Below, piece by piece: positions 7,374-13,686 of a stretch of 18,256 nt of DNA. Position 1 is the stretch's first letter; each line of letters opens with the position of its first letter. The notes beneath the pieces are model-generated. The model did not search any database and was not told the origin of the DNA. It saw only the letters and a program-made list of their open reading frames with translations. Source of the DNA: DASZTV01 sp036268405 (GTDB lineage: Bacteria > Actinomycetota > Actinomycetes > JAFAQI01); contig DATAUF010000039.1 of NCBI GenBank assembly GCA_036268405.1, positions 1 to 18,256 of the forward strand, read 5' to 3'. Both the position numbers and the translations under genes were made by a program.

Positions 7374-9046
7374 GTCGGCTGCTCGGCTCCCGCGCGCCGC
7401 GGCGTCCCGGCCCGCTGACCCTGGATCATCCGGTCCGCGGCGCGCGCGGCCAGCGCCATGATCGTCAGCGCCGGGTTCGCGGAGCCCTGGGTCGGGAGCA
7501 CGCTGCCGTCGACCACGTAGAGGTTGGAGATGGCCCACGTCCGCAGGTCGCGGTCGACGACGCCGGTCTTGGCATCCGCGCTCATCCTTGCCCCGCCGAC
7601 GAGATGGGCGTTGCGGTCGATCGTGATGACCTCGGTCGCTCCGGCTGCCTCCAGGATTGCGGTCTGTTTGTCCCGCGCCGCCTTGAGCAGATGCCGGTCG
7701 TTGTCACACAGGCTGTAGCTGAACCTCGCGACCGGCAGGCCATAGCGGTCGGTCTCCTCGTCGAGCGTCACTCGGTTGTCGGGCCGCGGCAGGTACTCGC
7801 ACAGCGCGCCGATCGTCGCCCAGTGGACGTAGTCGCGCATGTATTCGCGGAGCACGCTGCCCCAGTGCCCCTGGGCCGCTACGTGCTCCGCCCAGGTAAT
7901 CGGCAAGGGGGACACCGTCTGGATCGAGTAGCCACGCTGGTACGGCTTGGTGGGATCGGTTTCGTAGAACTCCTCCGACGTGACCTCCGGCGGCGGCGCC
8001 TTGTACATCCGGATCTCTTCATCGAACCGACCCGCGGCCTGCGGCGCTCCTTGCACCATCACGTAGCGGCCGACCTGGTCCTCGTCGTTGGCAAGACCGT
8101 GCTTCCAGCGGCGGGTCGCGGAGTTGAGCAGCAACCGCGGGGTCTCGATTGCATAGCCGCAGACTGCGACGATGCGGGCGCGCTGGCGGCGTTCGACACC
8201 GCCGGAGAAGTAGCGGACTCCGGTCGCCAGGCCGGTGTCGTCGTCGACCTCGACCGCGCTCACCATGGCGTCGGGGCGCACCTCGGCGCCGTGGGCGAGC
8301 GCGTCCGGAATGTGGGTGATCAACGGCGAGGCTTTGGCGTTGACCTTGCAGCCCTGCAGGCAGAAGCCTCGATAGATGCAGTGCGGGCGGTTCCCGAACC
8401 GGCCGTTGGTGATCGCCACCGGGCCGACGCGGGTCTCGATGCCGAGCTCCAACGCTCCGCGTTGCAACACCATCCCGTTGCCGCTCACCGGATGCGGGGA
8501 GTGCGGATAGCCATGCGGATCACCCCACGGCCAGCGCTGGCCGGCAACCGGAAGCTCCTGCTCGATCGCGCGGTAGTACGGCGCGAGCTCTGCGTAGCCG
8601 AGAGGCCAATCCGCGCCGACACCGTCGGCGGAGTACGTCGAGAAGTCCGAGGGATGAAAGCGCGGCACGTATCCGGCGAAATGGACCATTGAGCCGCCGA
8701 CTCCACGCCCGGAGTTGTTGGACCCGAGCGCGACGGGGTCCTCGCCGTCGATCACTCTCGGGTCGGTCCAGTAGAGGTGGTGGGATCCGGCCTCGTCGCT
8801 CACCCAGTCGGCATCCGGGTCCCAGAACGGACCGGCATCGATGCCGACCGCGCGCCATCCGGAACGGGCGAGACGCTGCAGCAGGACCGAGCCGCCGGCA
8901 CCGAGACCGACGATCACGATGTCGACCTCGTCGTCGTCGGCGTAGCGGCGCATGTCGCGGCGCAGCCGATGGTCGGCGCGCTGTCCGTCGTTGGGCAGCA
9001 GCCACGCCGAGGCGTTGCGCCGCCGGACCGAGCCGAGCCCGGTCAT
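7370..9046 (-). CDS. GMC-family FAD oxidoreductase with putative Fe-S motif (large subunit of a glucose/gluconate-dehydrogenase-like complex)
   Basis: The product is 558 residues. The FAD-binding GLGAGG motif is at 47-52, and the active-site pair His481 (AHLVGGARM) and Asn524 (GSANPALT) is present. Cys223, Cys229 and Cys233 (CIYRGFCLQGC) form C-x5-C-x3-C, the spacing of the 3Fe-4S ligands in the catalytic subunit of bacterial FAD glucose dehydrogenase. It should oxidise an alcohol, sugar or sugar acid and pass electrons onward, not to oxygen. There is no signal peptide. The substrate is unknown. The start ATG at 9046 overlaps the stop of the subunit-3-like gene, and the stop overlaps the start of the enolase gene, both as ATGA, so a complex made in fixed ratio is likely. 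Confidence 0.92.
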   Translation of the reverse strand: MTGLGSVRRRNASAWLLPNDGQRADHRLRRDMRRYADDDEVDIVIVGLGAGGSVLLQRLARSGWRAVGIDAGPFWDPDADWVSDEAGSHHLYWTDPRVIDGEDPVALGSNNSGRGVGGSMVHFAGYVPRFHPSDFSTYSADGVGADWPLGYAELAPYYRAIEQELPVAGQRWPWGDPHGYPHSPHPVSGNGMVLQRGALELGIETRVGPVAITNGRFGNRPHCIYRGFCLQGCKVNAKASPLITHIPDALAHGAEVRPDAMVSAVEVDDDTGLATGVRYFSGGVERRQRARIVAVCGYAIETPRLLLNSATRRWKHGLANDEDQVGRYVMVQGAPQAAGRFDEEIRMYKAPPPEVTSEEFYETDPTKPYQRGYSIQTVSPLPITWAEHVAAQGHWGSVLREYMRDYVHWATIGALCEYLPRPDNRVTLDEETDRYGLPVARFSYSLCDNDRHLLKAARDKQTAILEAAGATEVITIDRNAHLVGGARMSADAKTGVVDRDLRTWAISNLYVVDGSVLPTQGSANPALTIMALAARAADRMIQGQRAGTPRRAGAEQPT

Positions 9047-9816
9047 CGGTCGCGGTCGGCGAGCTCCTGGCCGACGCCGTGCGGACCTTTCGGGTCGGCC
9101 TGCCCGAGCTGGCGGGTGCGCGCCTCGGCATGGCGCCGGCGCGCGTACTCGACCTCGTCCCCGCGCCCGACCGGGTCGATGTCGCTGCGGTCGGCGACCT
9201 CCCAGGGCTCGCGCGCATCGATCCCGAGGTTCTTGTAGCCACGCGGGTACGCCGGGCCGCCGAAGCCGATCTCGTTCCACGCCCACGGATGGCTGTAGAA
9301 GGCGGTGCAGGCGTAGCGGGTCCAAAGGCTCCAGACGCGATCTGCCCGCAGGCCGTACCAGTCCTCCGAACCACGCTGCTGGATCACCTGCATGAGGTCG
9401 TTACGGTCGTGCCAGTCGAGATCGGCGTAGGTCGTGGCGAACGCGTCGCCGGCGTGCACGTCGAGAGCCGCGAAGCTCCGGCGAAACGCGTCGGCATCCT
9501 CCGGTAGGTCGGCGTAGCGCCAGCCGTCGGTCTCGCCCGCGGCCAGGCGGGCGTCGACCATCTCGAAGACCGGAACGCGCGGATCGTCATGCTGGTCGAG
9601 CAGCTGGTCGAACAGCGCGCGACCGATCGCCTCCTCCGTGATGGTGAAGAACTCCAGCCGCGGTGCCGGACCAAGCCGGGAGAGCACCACACCTGCCGTG
9701 ACGGCGTCCCACCGCTCGACCTCCTCCATCACGTCGAAGCCGGGGAACCGCTCGGGTGCCTCGGCGCCGGGCGTCGCCCCGCCACTCTCGGCGGGACCGC
9801 GAAGCAACGGGCTCAT
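9043..9816 (-). CDS. Gluconate 2-dehydrogenase subunit 3-like protein
   Basis: This 257-residue protein matches the Gluconate_2-dh3 family: FFTITEEAIGRALFDQLL (56-73), a helical middle part and a C-terminal segment YSHPWAWNEIGFGGPAYPRG (174-193), typical of the small subunit that chaperones and partners a GMC dehydrogenase. Classic members carry a Tat signal that takes the flavoprotein partner out of the cell. Here the N-terminus (MSPLLRGPAESGG) has no twin-arginine motif or hydrophobic stretch, so the complex is probably on the cytoplasmic side. The ATG at 9816 overlaps the stop of the membrane protein gene (ATGA), and the TGA overlaps the GMC start. Confidence 0.87.
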   Translation of the reverse strand: MSPLLRGPAESGGATPGAEAPERFPGFDVMEEVERWDAVTAGVVLSRLGPAPRLEFFTITEEAIGRALFDQLLDQHDDPRVPVFEMVDARLAAGETDGWRYADLPEDADAFRRSFAALDVHAGDAFATTYADLDWHDRNDLMQVIQQRGSEDWYGLRADRVWSLWTRYACTAFYSHPWAWNEIGFGGPAYPRGYKNLGIDAREPWEVADRSDIDPVGRGDEVEYARRRHAEARTRQLGQADPKGPHGVGQELADRDR

Positions 9817-10265
9817 TCGCCCTCGCGTCGCAGGATTGCCGCGAGCAGTCCCATCCCGCCGACCATCGTCATCAGCAGCGGAGCGAGAATCGGCGGGCCC
9901 ATCTCGATGTTGTAGCGGCCGAGCTTCCAGCCGCCGGGCCGCTGCCCGATGCCGCGGGCGTGCAGGTAGGTGCCCTGCAAGCCGTTCGCGACGATCGCGG
10001 CCGACACAACCGGGAGCGTCGTCTTTGCCGCCCGCTTGCTGCAGACGCCGGCCACGCCGGCGGCAAAGCCGACCGGTCCGAGCGCGACCGGCAACCACAT
10101 CACGGGGTTGCCGAAACTCGCCCGGTCGTGCTCGAGGTAGATCTCGGCTGCGGTGATGAGAGCGCCGACCGCGGTGAGCGCCGACAGCGAGCGTTCGAAG
10201 TGCCCGGTCTCGACGTTGCGCACGAGGACGTCGATCCCATGGACGGTTTGTTCGGCAATCGCCAC
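9813..10265 (-). CDS. Four-helix integral membrane protein of unknown function in the GMC operon
   Basis: The 150-residue product has four hydrophobic segments, at about 26-45, 55-74, 82-100 and 122-145. Between helices 3 and 4 lies a polar loop, YLHARGIGQRPGGW followed by NIEMGPP, which looks conserved in character. His residues sit near helix ends (His46, His102), but there is no CxxCH haem-c motif. I do not recognise a named family. Its place directly before the subunit-3-like and GMC genes (ATGA overlap downstream, one base after the stop of the ThDP enzyme upstream) suggests a membrane anchor or electron-transfer partner for the dehydrogenase (inference). The start is a GTG at 10265, chosen because it follows the upstream stop directly. 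Confidence 0.8.
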   Translation of the reverse strand: MAIAEQTVHGIDVLVRNVETGHFERSLSALTAVGALITAAEIYLEHDRASFGNPVMWLPVALGPVGFAAGVAGVCSKRAAKTTLPVVSAAIVANGLQGTYLHARGIGQRPGGWKLGRYNIEMGPPILAPLLMTMVGGMGLLAAILRREGE

Positions 10266-10266
10266 G

Positions 10267-12054
10267 TCAGTGCCGGCCGCCGGGAAGGAACTCCTGCGCC
10301 TTGAGCTTGACGCCTTCCTTGATGACGTCCCAGCGGTCGGAGTCTCCTCGGACCACCGCCGCGATCATGTTCTCGACCTGCTCGAGCGTGGCATGCGGGG
10401 GGATCGGCGGCACTGCGGGATCGGTGACGAACTGCAGCACCACCGGCCGGTCGGCGCCGAGTGCGCGGTGCCATGCCGGTGCGATCGAGTCGGGATCGTC
10501 GACCCGGATGCCCTCCAAACCAAGGCTTCGGGCGTAGTCGGCGTACGGGAACGTCGGAAGCTGCTGCGAGGGCAGGAACTGCGGAGCTCCTTCCATCGCG
10601 CGCATCTCCCACGTGACCTGGTTGAGGTCGTCGTTGTGGAGGATCGCGACGATCAGGCGCGGATCGCTCCACTCCTGCCAGTACTTCGAGATCGTGATCA
10701 GCTCGTTGATGCCGTTCATCTGCATCGCGCCGTCCCCGACGAACGCGATGACCGGCCGGGTGGGGTTGCCGAACTTCGCACCGATGACGTACGGCACACC
10801 GTTGCCCATCGTGGCCAGCGTCCCGGACAGCGAGCCCCGCATGCCGGGGCGCATCTTGATGTTGCGGGCGTACCAGTTCGCTGCCGAACCTGAGTCGGCG
10901 GACAGGATGACGTCGTCGGGCAGGACGGTCGAGGCTTCGTGAAACACCCGCTGTGGGTTGATGGGATCGGCACCGACGTGTGCCGACCGATCCATCACGT
11001 CCCACCAGCGGGAGACGTTGGCCTCGATCTGTTCGCGCCACCCTCGATCGGCCTTGCGCTCGACCATCGGGAGCAGCTGCTTGAGCGTCGCCTGAGCACT
11101 GCCGACGAGGTTGAGCTCGTACGGATAGCGCATGCCGATGAAGCGCGGATCGATGTCGATCTGGATGGCTCGCGCCTGCCCGAAGTCGGGCAGGAACTGG
11201 GTGTAGGGAAAGTTCGACCCGATGGTGAGCAACGTGTCGCAGCCACGCATCAGCTCGTACGACGGGCGGGTGCCGAGCAGTCCGATCGACCCGGTGACGA
11301 AGGGCAGCTCGTCGGAGAGCACGTCCTTGCCGAGCAGCGCCTTTGCGATACCCGCGCCCGTGAGGTCGGCCAGCTCGAGGACCTCCTCGCTCGCCGCGCG
11401 CGCACCTTGGCCGACGAGGAGTGCGACCTTGCCGCCGGCGTTGAGGATGTCAGCGGCCTTGCGCAGCTCGTGCTCGGGCGGCACGAGCTCGGGCTCGGTG
11501 ATTCCGAGACTCGACGGCACCATCTTGAACTCGTGGGTAGGCGCGGAGTACTCGAGCTCCTGCACGTCGGAGGGGATGATCACCGCCGCTACGCACCGCT
11601 GGCTCGTCGCCGTCCGGATCGCGCGGTCCAGGACGTTGGGCAGCTGCTCGGGAACCGTGACCATCTGGCAGTACTCGCCCGCCACGTCCTTGTACAGGCT
11701 CAGCAGGTCGACCTCCTGCTGGTACGAGCCACCCATCGCGCTGCGGTTGGTCTGGCCGACGATCGCCACGACGGGTACGTGGTCCAGCTTGGCGTCGTAC
11801 AGGCCGTTGAGCAGATGGATGGCGCCCGGTCCGGACGTGGCAACGCAGACGCCGAGCCGTGAGGTGAACTTCGCGTACCCGACGGCGGCGAACGCGGCCA
11901 TCTCCTCGTGGCGCATCTGGATGAACTTTGGCTCGTTGTCGGCGCGCCCCCACGCGGCCAGCAGGCCGTTGATGCCGTCGCCTGGATAGCCGAAGACGCA
12001 TTCGACGTCCCAGTCGCGCAGTCGTGCCAGCACCTGATCGGCGACGGTCGTCAT
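10267..12054 (-). CDS. Thiamine-diphosphate enzyme, pyruvate oxidase/acetolactate synthase-like
   Basis: The protein is 595 residues with the three-domain layout of this superfamily: N-terminal PYR domain (4-170) with catalytic Glu50 in RHEEMAAFAAVGYAK, central domain (195-330) and C-terminal PP domain (370-550) with the ThDP/Mg motif GDG at 440-442 and Asn474. The overall look is closest to pyruvate:quinone oxidoreductase (PoxB) and related proteins annotated as thiamine-pyrophosphate-requiring. The GDG-to-Asn distance is about seven residues longer than in E. coli PoxB because of a YWQEWSDPRL insertion, so the substrate should not be assumed to be pyruvate. I see no PoxB-like C-terminal lipid-binding peptide that I can identify with certainty. 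The start ATG at 12054 has GAGAGGA upstream; an in-frame start at 12096 adds 14 unlikely residues. Confidence 0.92.
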   Translation of the reverse strand: MTTVADQVLARLRDWDVECVFGYPGDGINGLLAAWGRADNEPKFIQMRHEEMAAFAAVGYAKFTSRLGVCVATSGPGAIHLLNGLYDAKLDHVPVVAIVGQTNRSAMGGSYQQEVDLLSLYKDVAGEYCQMVTVPEQLPNVLDRAIRTATSQRCVAAVIIPSDVQELEYSAPTHEFKMVPSSLGITEPELVPPEHELRKAADILNAGGKVALLVGQGARAASEEVLELADLTGAGIAKALLGKDVLSDELPFVTGSIGLLGTRPSYELMRGCDTLLTIGSNFPYTQFLPDFGQARAIQIDIDPRFIGMRYPYELNLVGSAQATLKQLLPMVERKADRGWREQIEANVSRWWDVMDRSAHVGADPINPQRVFHEASTVLPDDVILSADSGSAANWYARNIKMRPGMRGSLSGTLATMGNGVPYVIGAKFGNPTRPVIAFVGDGAMQMNGINELITISKYWQEWSDPRLIVAILHNDDLNQVTWEMRAMEGAPQFLPSQQLPTFPYADYARSLGLEGIRVDDPDSIAPAWHRALGADRPVVLQFVTDPAVPPIPPHATLEQVENMIAAVVRGDSDRWDVIKEGVKLKAQEFLPGGRH

Positions 12055-12128
12055 CTGTGTTTCCTCTCCGAGGACAGCGTTACGAATGCCAGTCACCTAC
12101 CCGTCGGCGCGCGCACAATGCGGCAGTG

Positions 12129-12419
12129 TCAGCCGCTGGAACGGGTCTCCGGGGCGATCCGCCCGCTGGGACTGATCAGCCCCGCGCGAACCTTCATCGC
12201 GTAGGTGGCCATGACTTCGACCACTTCGGCCAGATCGGGCTCGGTGGTCCCGACGTAGAGCGCGGAATCATGCGCGTTGACGAGTTCGGTGAGCACCTCT
12301 CGCACGGGATATTCCGGAAAGGCGGCGACGAGGCGCTCACCGATCGCGCCCCAGTCGGGCTGACCGGTCGAGTTGCTCATTCCAGTCGGTGCTGAAGCCG
12401 GTGATGGCGCTAGTGACAT
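12129..12419 (-). CDS. Small helical protein, possible three-helix-bundle family
   Basis: The product is 96 residues: a flexible Ser/Pro/Ala N-terminus (1-20), then an amphipathic helical part, WGAIGERLVAAFPEYPVREV and onward (23-80), and a short basic tail. The layout resembles small actinobacterial proteins called three-helix bundle dimerization domain proteins, but I am not sure of the family. There are no membrane segments. The start at 12419 is well supported by AAGGAGG five bases upstream; an internal ATG at 12380 is less likely. It is the first gene of the leftward group, 74 bases ahead of the ThDP enzyme, and is probably co-transcribed with it. Confidence 0.75.
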   Translation of the reverse strand: MSLAPSPASAPTGMSNSTGQPDWGAIGERLVAAFPEYPVREVLTELVNAHDSALYVGTTEPDLAEVVEVMATYAMKVRAGLISPSGRIAPETRSSG

Positions 12420-12424
12420 TGCAA

Positions 12425-12441
12425 CCTCCTTGAGCTTGAGG
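12425..12441 (-). promoter_or_regulatory. Strong Shine-Dalgarno that can pair with an upstream CCTC
   Basis: On the minus strand, AAGGAGG (12431-12425) lies five bases from the ATG at 12419 and decides that start. The CCTC just upstream (12441-12438) can pair with GAGG across a 9-base loop and could hide the ribosome site. The stem is short, so any control role is speculative. Confidence 0.4.
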
Positions 12442-12449
12442 CGCCGTCA

Positions 12450-12478
12450 CCCGCGCGACCGCCCGGAATCCGCGCGGG
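12450..12478 (-). other. GC-rich hairpin in the presumed 5' leader of the leftward operon
   Basis: CCCGCGCG (12450-12457) and CGCGCGGG (12471-12478) form a perfect 8-bp stem with a 13-base loop. It lies between the candidate promoter at 12509-12535 and the ribosome site of the 12419 gene, so it would be in the leader mRNA. It has no T-run, so it is not a standard terminator. Confidence 0.4.
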
Positions 12479-12501
12479 CAACTCGCTGCTGAATCGACCG
12501 C

Positions 12502-12514
12502 GGGAACGATTCCC
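12502..12514. promoter_or_regulatory. Perfect short palindrome GGGAA-CGA-TTCCC
   Basis: A 5-bp inverted repeat with a three-base centre lies in the divergent region. It overlaps the -10 of the minus-strand SigB-like candidate and the -35 of the plus-strand ECF-like candidate, so it could be an operator or simply two promoter elements back to back. Confidence 0.3.
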
Positions 12515-12527
12515 CGGGACTCACGTC
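12503..12527 (+). promoter_or_regulatory. Candidate ECF-sigma-type promoter toward the kinase/phosphatase genes
   Basis: GGAAC (12503-12507), 16 bases, CGTC (12524-12527) matches the general ECF sigma pattern (GGAAC, N16-17, CGTC/CGTT). Transcription would start near 12534, leaving a leader of nearly 200 bases before the ATG at 12730. An alternative SigB-like site is GTTA (12596-12599), 15 bases, GGGCAT (12615-12620). Neither has been tested. Confidence 0.3.
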
Positions 12528-12535
12528 GATGAAAC
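12509..12535 (-). promoter_or_regulatory. Candidate SigB/SigF-type promoter for the leftward redox operon
   Basis: On the minus strand GTTT (12535-12532), 17 bases, GGGAAT (12514-12509), one base off the SigF/SigB -10 GGGTAT. The start of transcription would be near 12502, giving a leader of about 80 bases to the ATG at 12419. Confidence 0.4.
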
Positions 12536-12613
12536 CGCGACAGCTCCGCGATATTCGGACATTTGCACCGATATATCCGTTGGGCCGAATGGCGGGTTAG
12601 CGCGGGCCCGGGA

Positions 12614-12631
12614 CGGGCATGGACCTGCCCG
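12614..12631 (+). other. Short hairpin upstream of the kinase gene
   Basis: CGGGCA (12614-12619) and TGCCCG (12626-12631) form a perfect 6-bp stem with a 6-base loop. It overlaps the weaker SigB-like -10 candidate GGGCAT. Its function is unknown. Confidence 0.3.
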
Positions 12632-12650
12632 ACTAGTTCGCGGATCACCA

Positions 12651-12737
12651 ATGTCTGCAGCCCACAGGCGGGTCGATCGGATTGGTTACGACCCGAAGGG
12701 GGACGACGCGGTGGTCGTGGTGGCAGTCGATGCCTAA
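12651..12737 (+). other. Possible 28-residue leader ORF overlapping the kinase start
   Basis: ATG at 12651 opens a 28-codon frame ending VVVVAVDA and TAA at 12735-12737. It overlaps the ATG (12730) of the RsbW-like gene by eight bases in another frame. An AAGGGGG run inside it (around 12695-12701) could also serve as a distant ribosome site. No ribosome site precedes ATG 12651. It could couple translation into the kinase gene, or be chance. Confidence 0.25.
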
Positions 12738-13686
12738 GGGCGCCGAACTGTTGGTTACTCCCGGGCACGACGGCGTCCGCGCGGCTCGCCGCCTCACCTC
12801 GGCAACGCTGCAGTCCCTTCCGGAGCCGCTGGCCGCCGACGCCGAGCTCGTCGTCGCCGAGCTGGTGACCAACGCCGTACTCCATGGCGCACCGCCGATC
12901 TCCTTGCGGCTGCGGGGTCGCTGCGGTCGAGTGCGGATCGAGGTCGAGGACGCCGTCCAGGCCGGGCCGCTTCGCGGCTGGCGCGGCGAGGGCATGACCG
13001 GCCGCGGACTCGAAGTGGTCGACTCGCTCAGCTATGCGTGGGGCGTCCGGCTCACCGACAGCGGCAAGCTCGTGTGGGCCGAGCTCGGGCGGCCGAGGCG
13101 CAGTGCCGCCCGTCGGGCGGCTGCGAGCGCCGCCGACCTCTCCGGCTCGGAGCTGCTCGCCAGCGGCACGGAGCGGCACTACGAGGTGCGCCTCGGGTGG
13201 GTTCCGACGGAGCTGCTGCTGGCCGCGAAGATCCACATCGACAACGTCGTCCGTGAGCTGGTGCTGATGCGGTCGCCGGCCGCGGACGAGGTCGGGCTGC
13301 CGGCCGAGACGGTTCAGCGGCTGGCTCGCGTCACACAAGACTTCACGGAGGCTCGCCGGGAGATCAAGAGCCAAGCGGTCGCTGCCGCACGCCGGGGCGA
13401 CGTCTTCACCGATCTCGTGCTCACCCTTCCGCTGTCGGCGGCCGAAGCCGGCCTGCGCTACCTTGCCGCACTCGATGAGGCCGATCAGCAGGCGAGGGAT
13501 GCAAGGCTGCTGACTGTTGCCGCGCCGCCGTCGCACCGGGTCTTCCGCGAGTGGTACGTCAGGGAGATCGTCGCCCAGCTGCAGGCAGTCGCGCGCGACG
13601 ACCCGCCTCCGCGTACGACGCAGTTCTCCCTGGTCCTTGCCGCCGAGCTGGACCGACTGGCCGAGCACAGCCGCGACGACCGATGA
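12730..13686 (+). CDS. RsbW/SpoIIAB-like ATP-binding regulator with an extra C-terminal domain
   Basis: The product is 318 residues. The N-terminal 120 residues form a HATPase_c (GHKL) domain as in anti-sigma-factor kinases: N-box ELVTNAVLHG with Glu44 and Asn48, a G1 segment VEDAV with Asp74, and GRGLEVVD (91-98). Kinases of this type bind a sigma factor or phosphorylate an anti-anti-sigma protein. A linker is followed by a mostly helical domain (about 148-318, starting HYEVRLGWVPTELLLAAKIH) that I do not recognise as a named family; it may sense a signal or bind a partner. The ATG at 12730 has GGTGG upstream; a TTG at 12682 is the alternative. The TGA overlaps the phosphatase ATG (ATGA), so both proteins should be made together. 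No sigma or STAS gene is in the window. Confidence 0.85.
   Translation: MPKGAELLVTPGHDGVRAARRLTSATLQSLPEPLAADAELVVAELVTNAVLHGAPPISLRLRGRCGRVRIEVEDAVQAGPLRGWRGEGMTGRGLEVVDSLSYAWGVRLTDSGKLVWAELGRPRRSAARRAAASAADLSGSELLASGTERHYEVRLGWVPTELLLAAKIHIDNVVRELVLMRSPAADEVGLPAETVQRLARVTQDFTEARREIKSQAVAAARRGDVFTDLVLTLPLSAAEAGLRYLAALDEADQQARDARLLTVAAPPSHRVFREWYVREIVAQLQAVARDDPPPRTTQFSLVLAAELDRLAEHSRDDR

Larger units (their letters stand above)
12420..12729. other. 310-base divergent control region
   Basis: This is the only stretch over 300 bases without a confident gene. It holds, left to right, the ribosome site and leader hairpin of the leftward operon, overlapping promoter candidates around 12502-12535, an AT-richer patch near 12548-12578 (GATATTCGG ... 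CCGATATATCC, an imperfect dyad), a 6-bp hairpin CGGGCA/TGCCCG at 12614-12631, and a possible 28-codon leader frame at 12651-12737. Confidence 0.6.

Noticed and set aside
7337..8692. 451-residue plus-strand frame opposite the GMC gene
   Set aside because: It is a shadow of the GMC flavoprotein, without recognisable motifs.
9043..10098. Longer form of the subunit-3-like protein (351 residues)
   Set aside because: The extra N-terminus is a shadow of the membrane protein gene; the ATGA start at 9816 gives the normal family length.
6261..10265. Haem c binding in the redox operon
   Set aside because: No CxxCH motif occurs in the GMC, subunit-3-like, membrane or enolase proteins.
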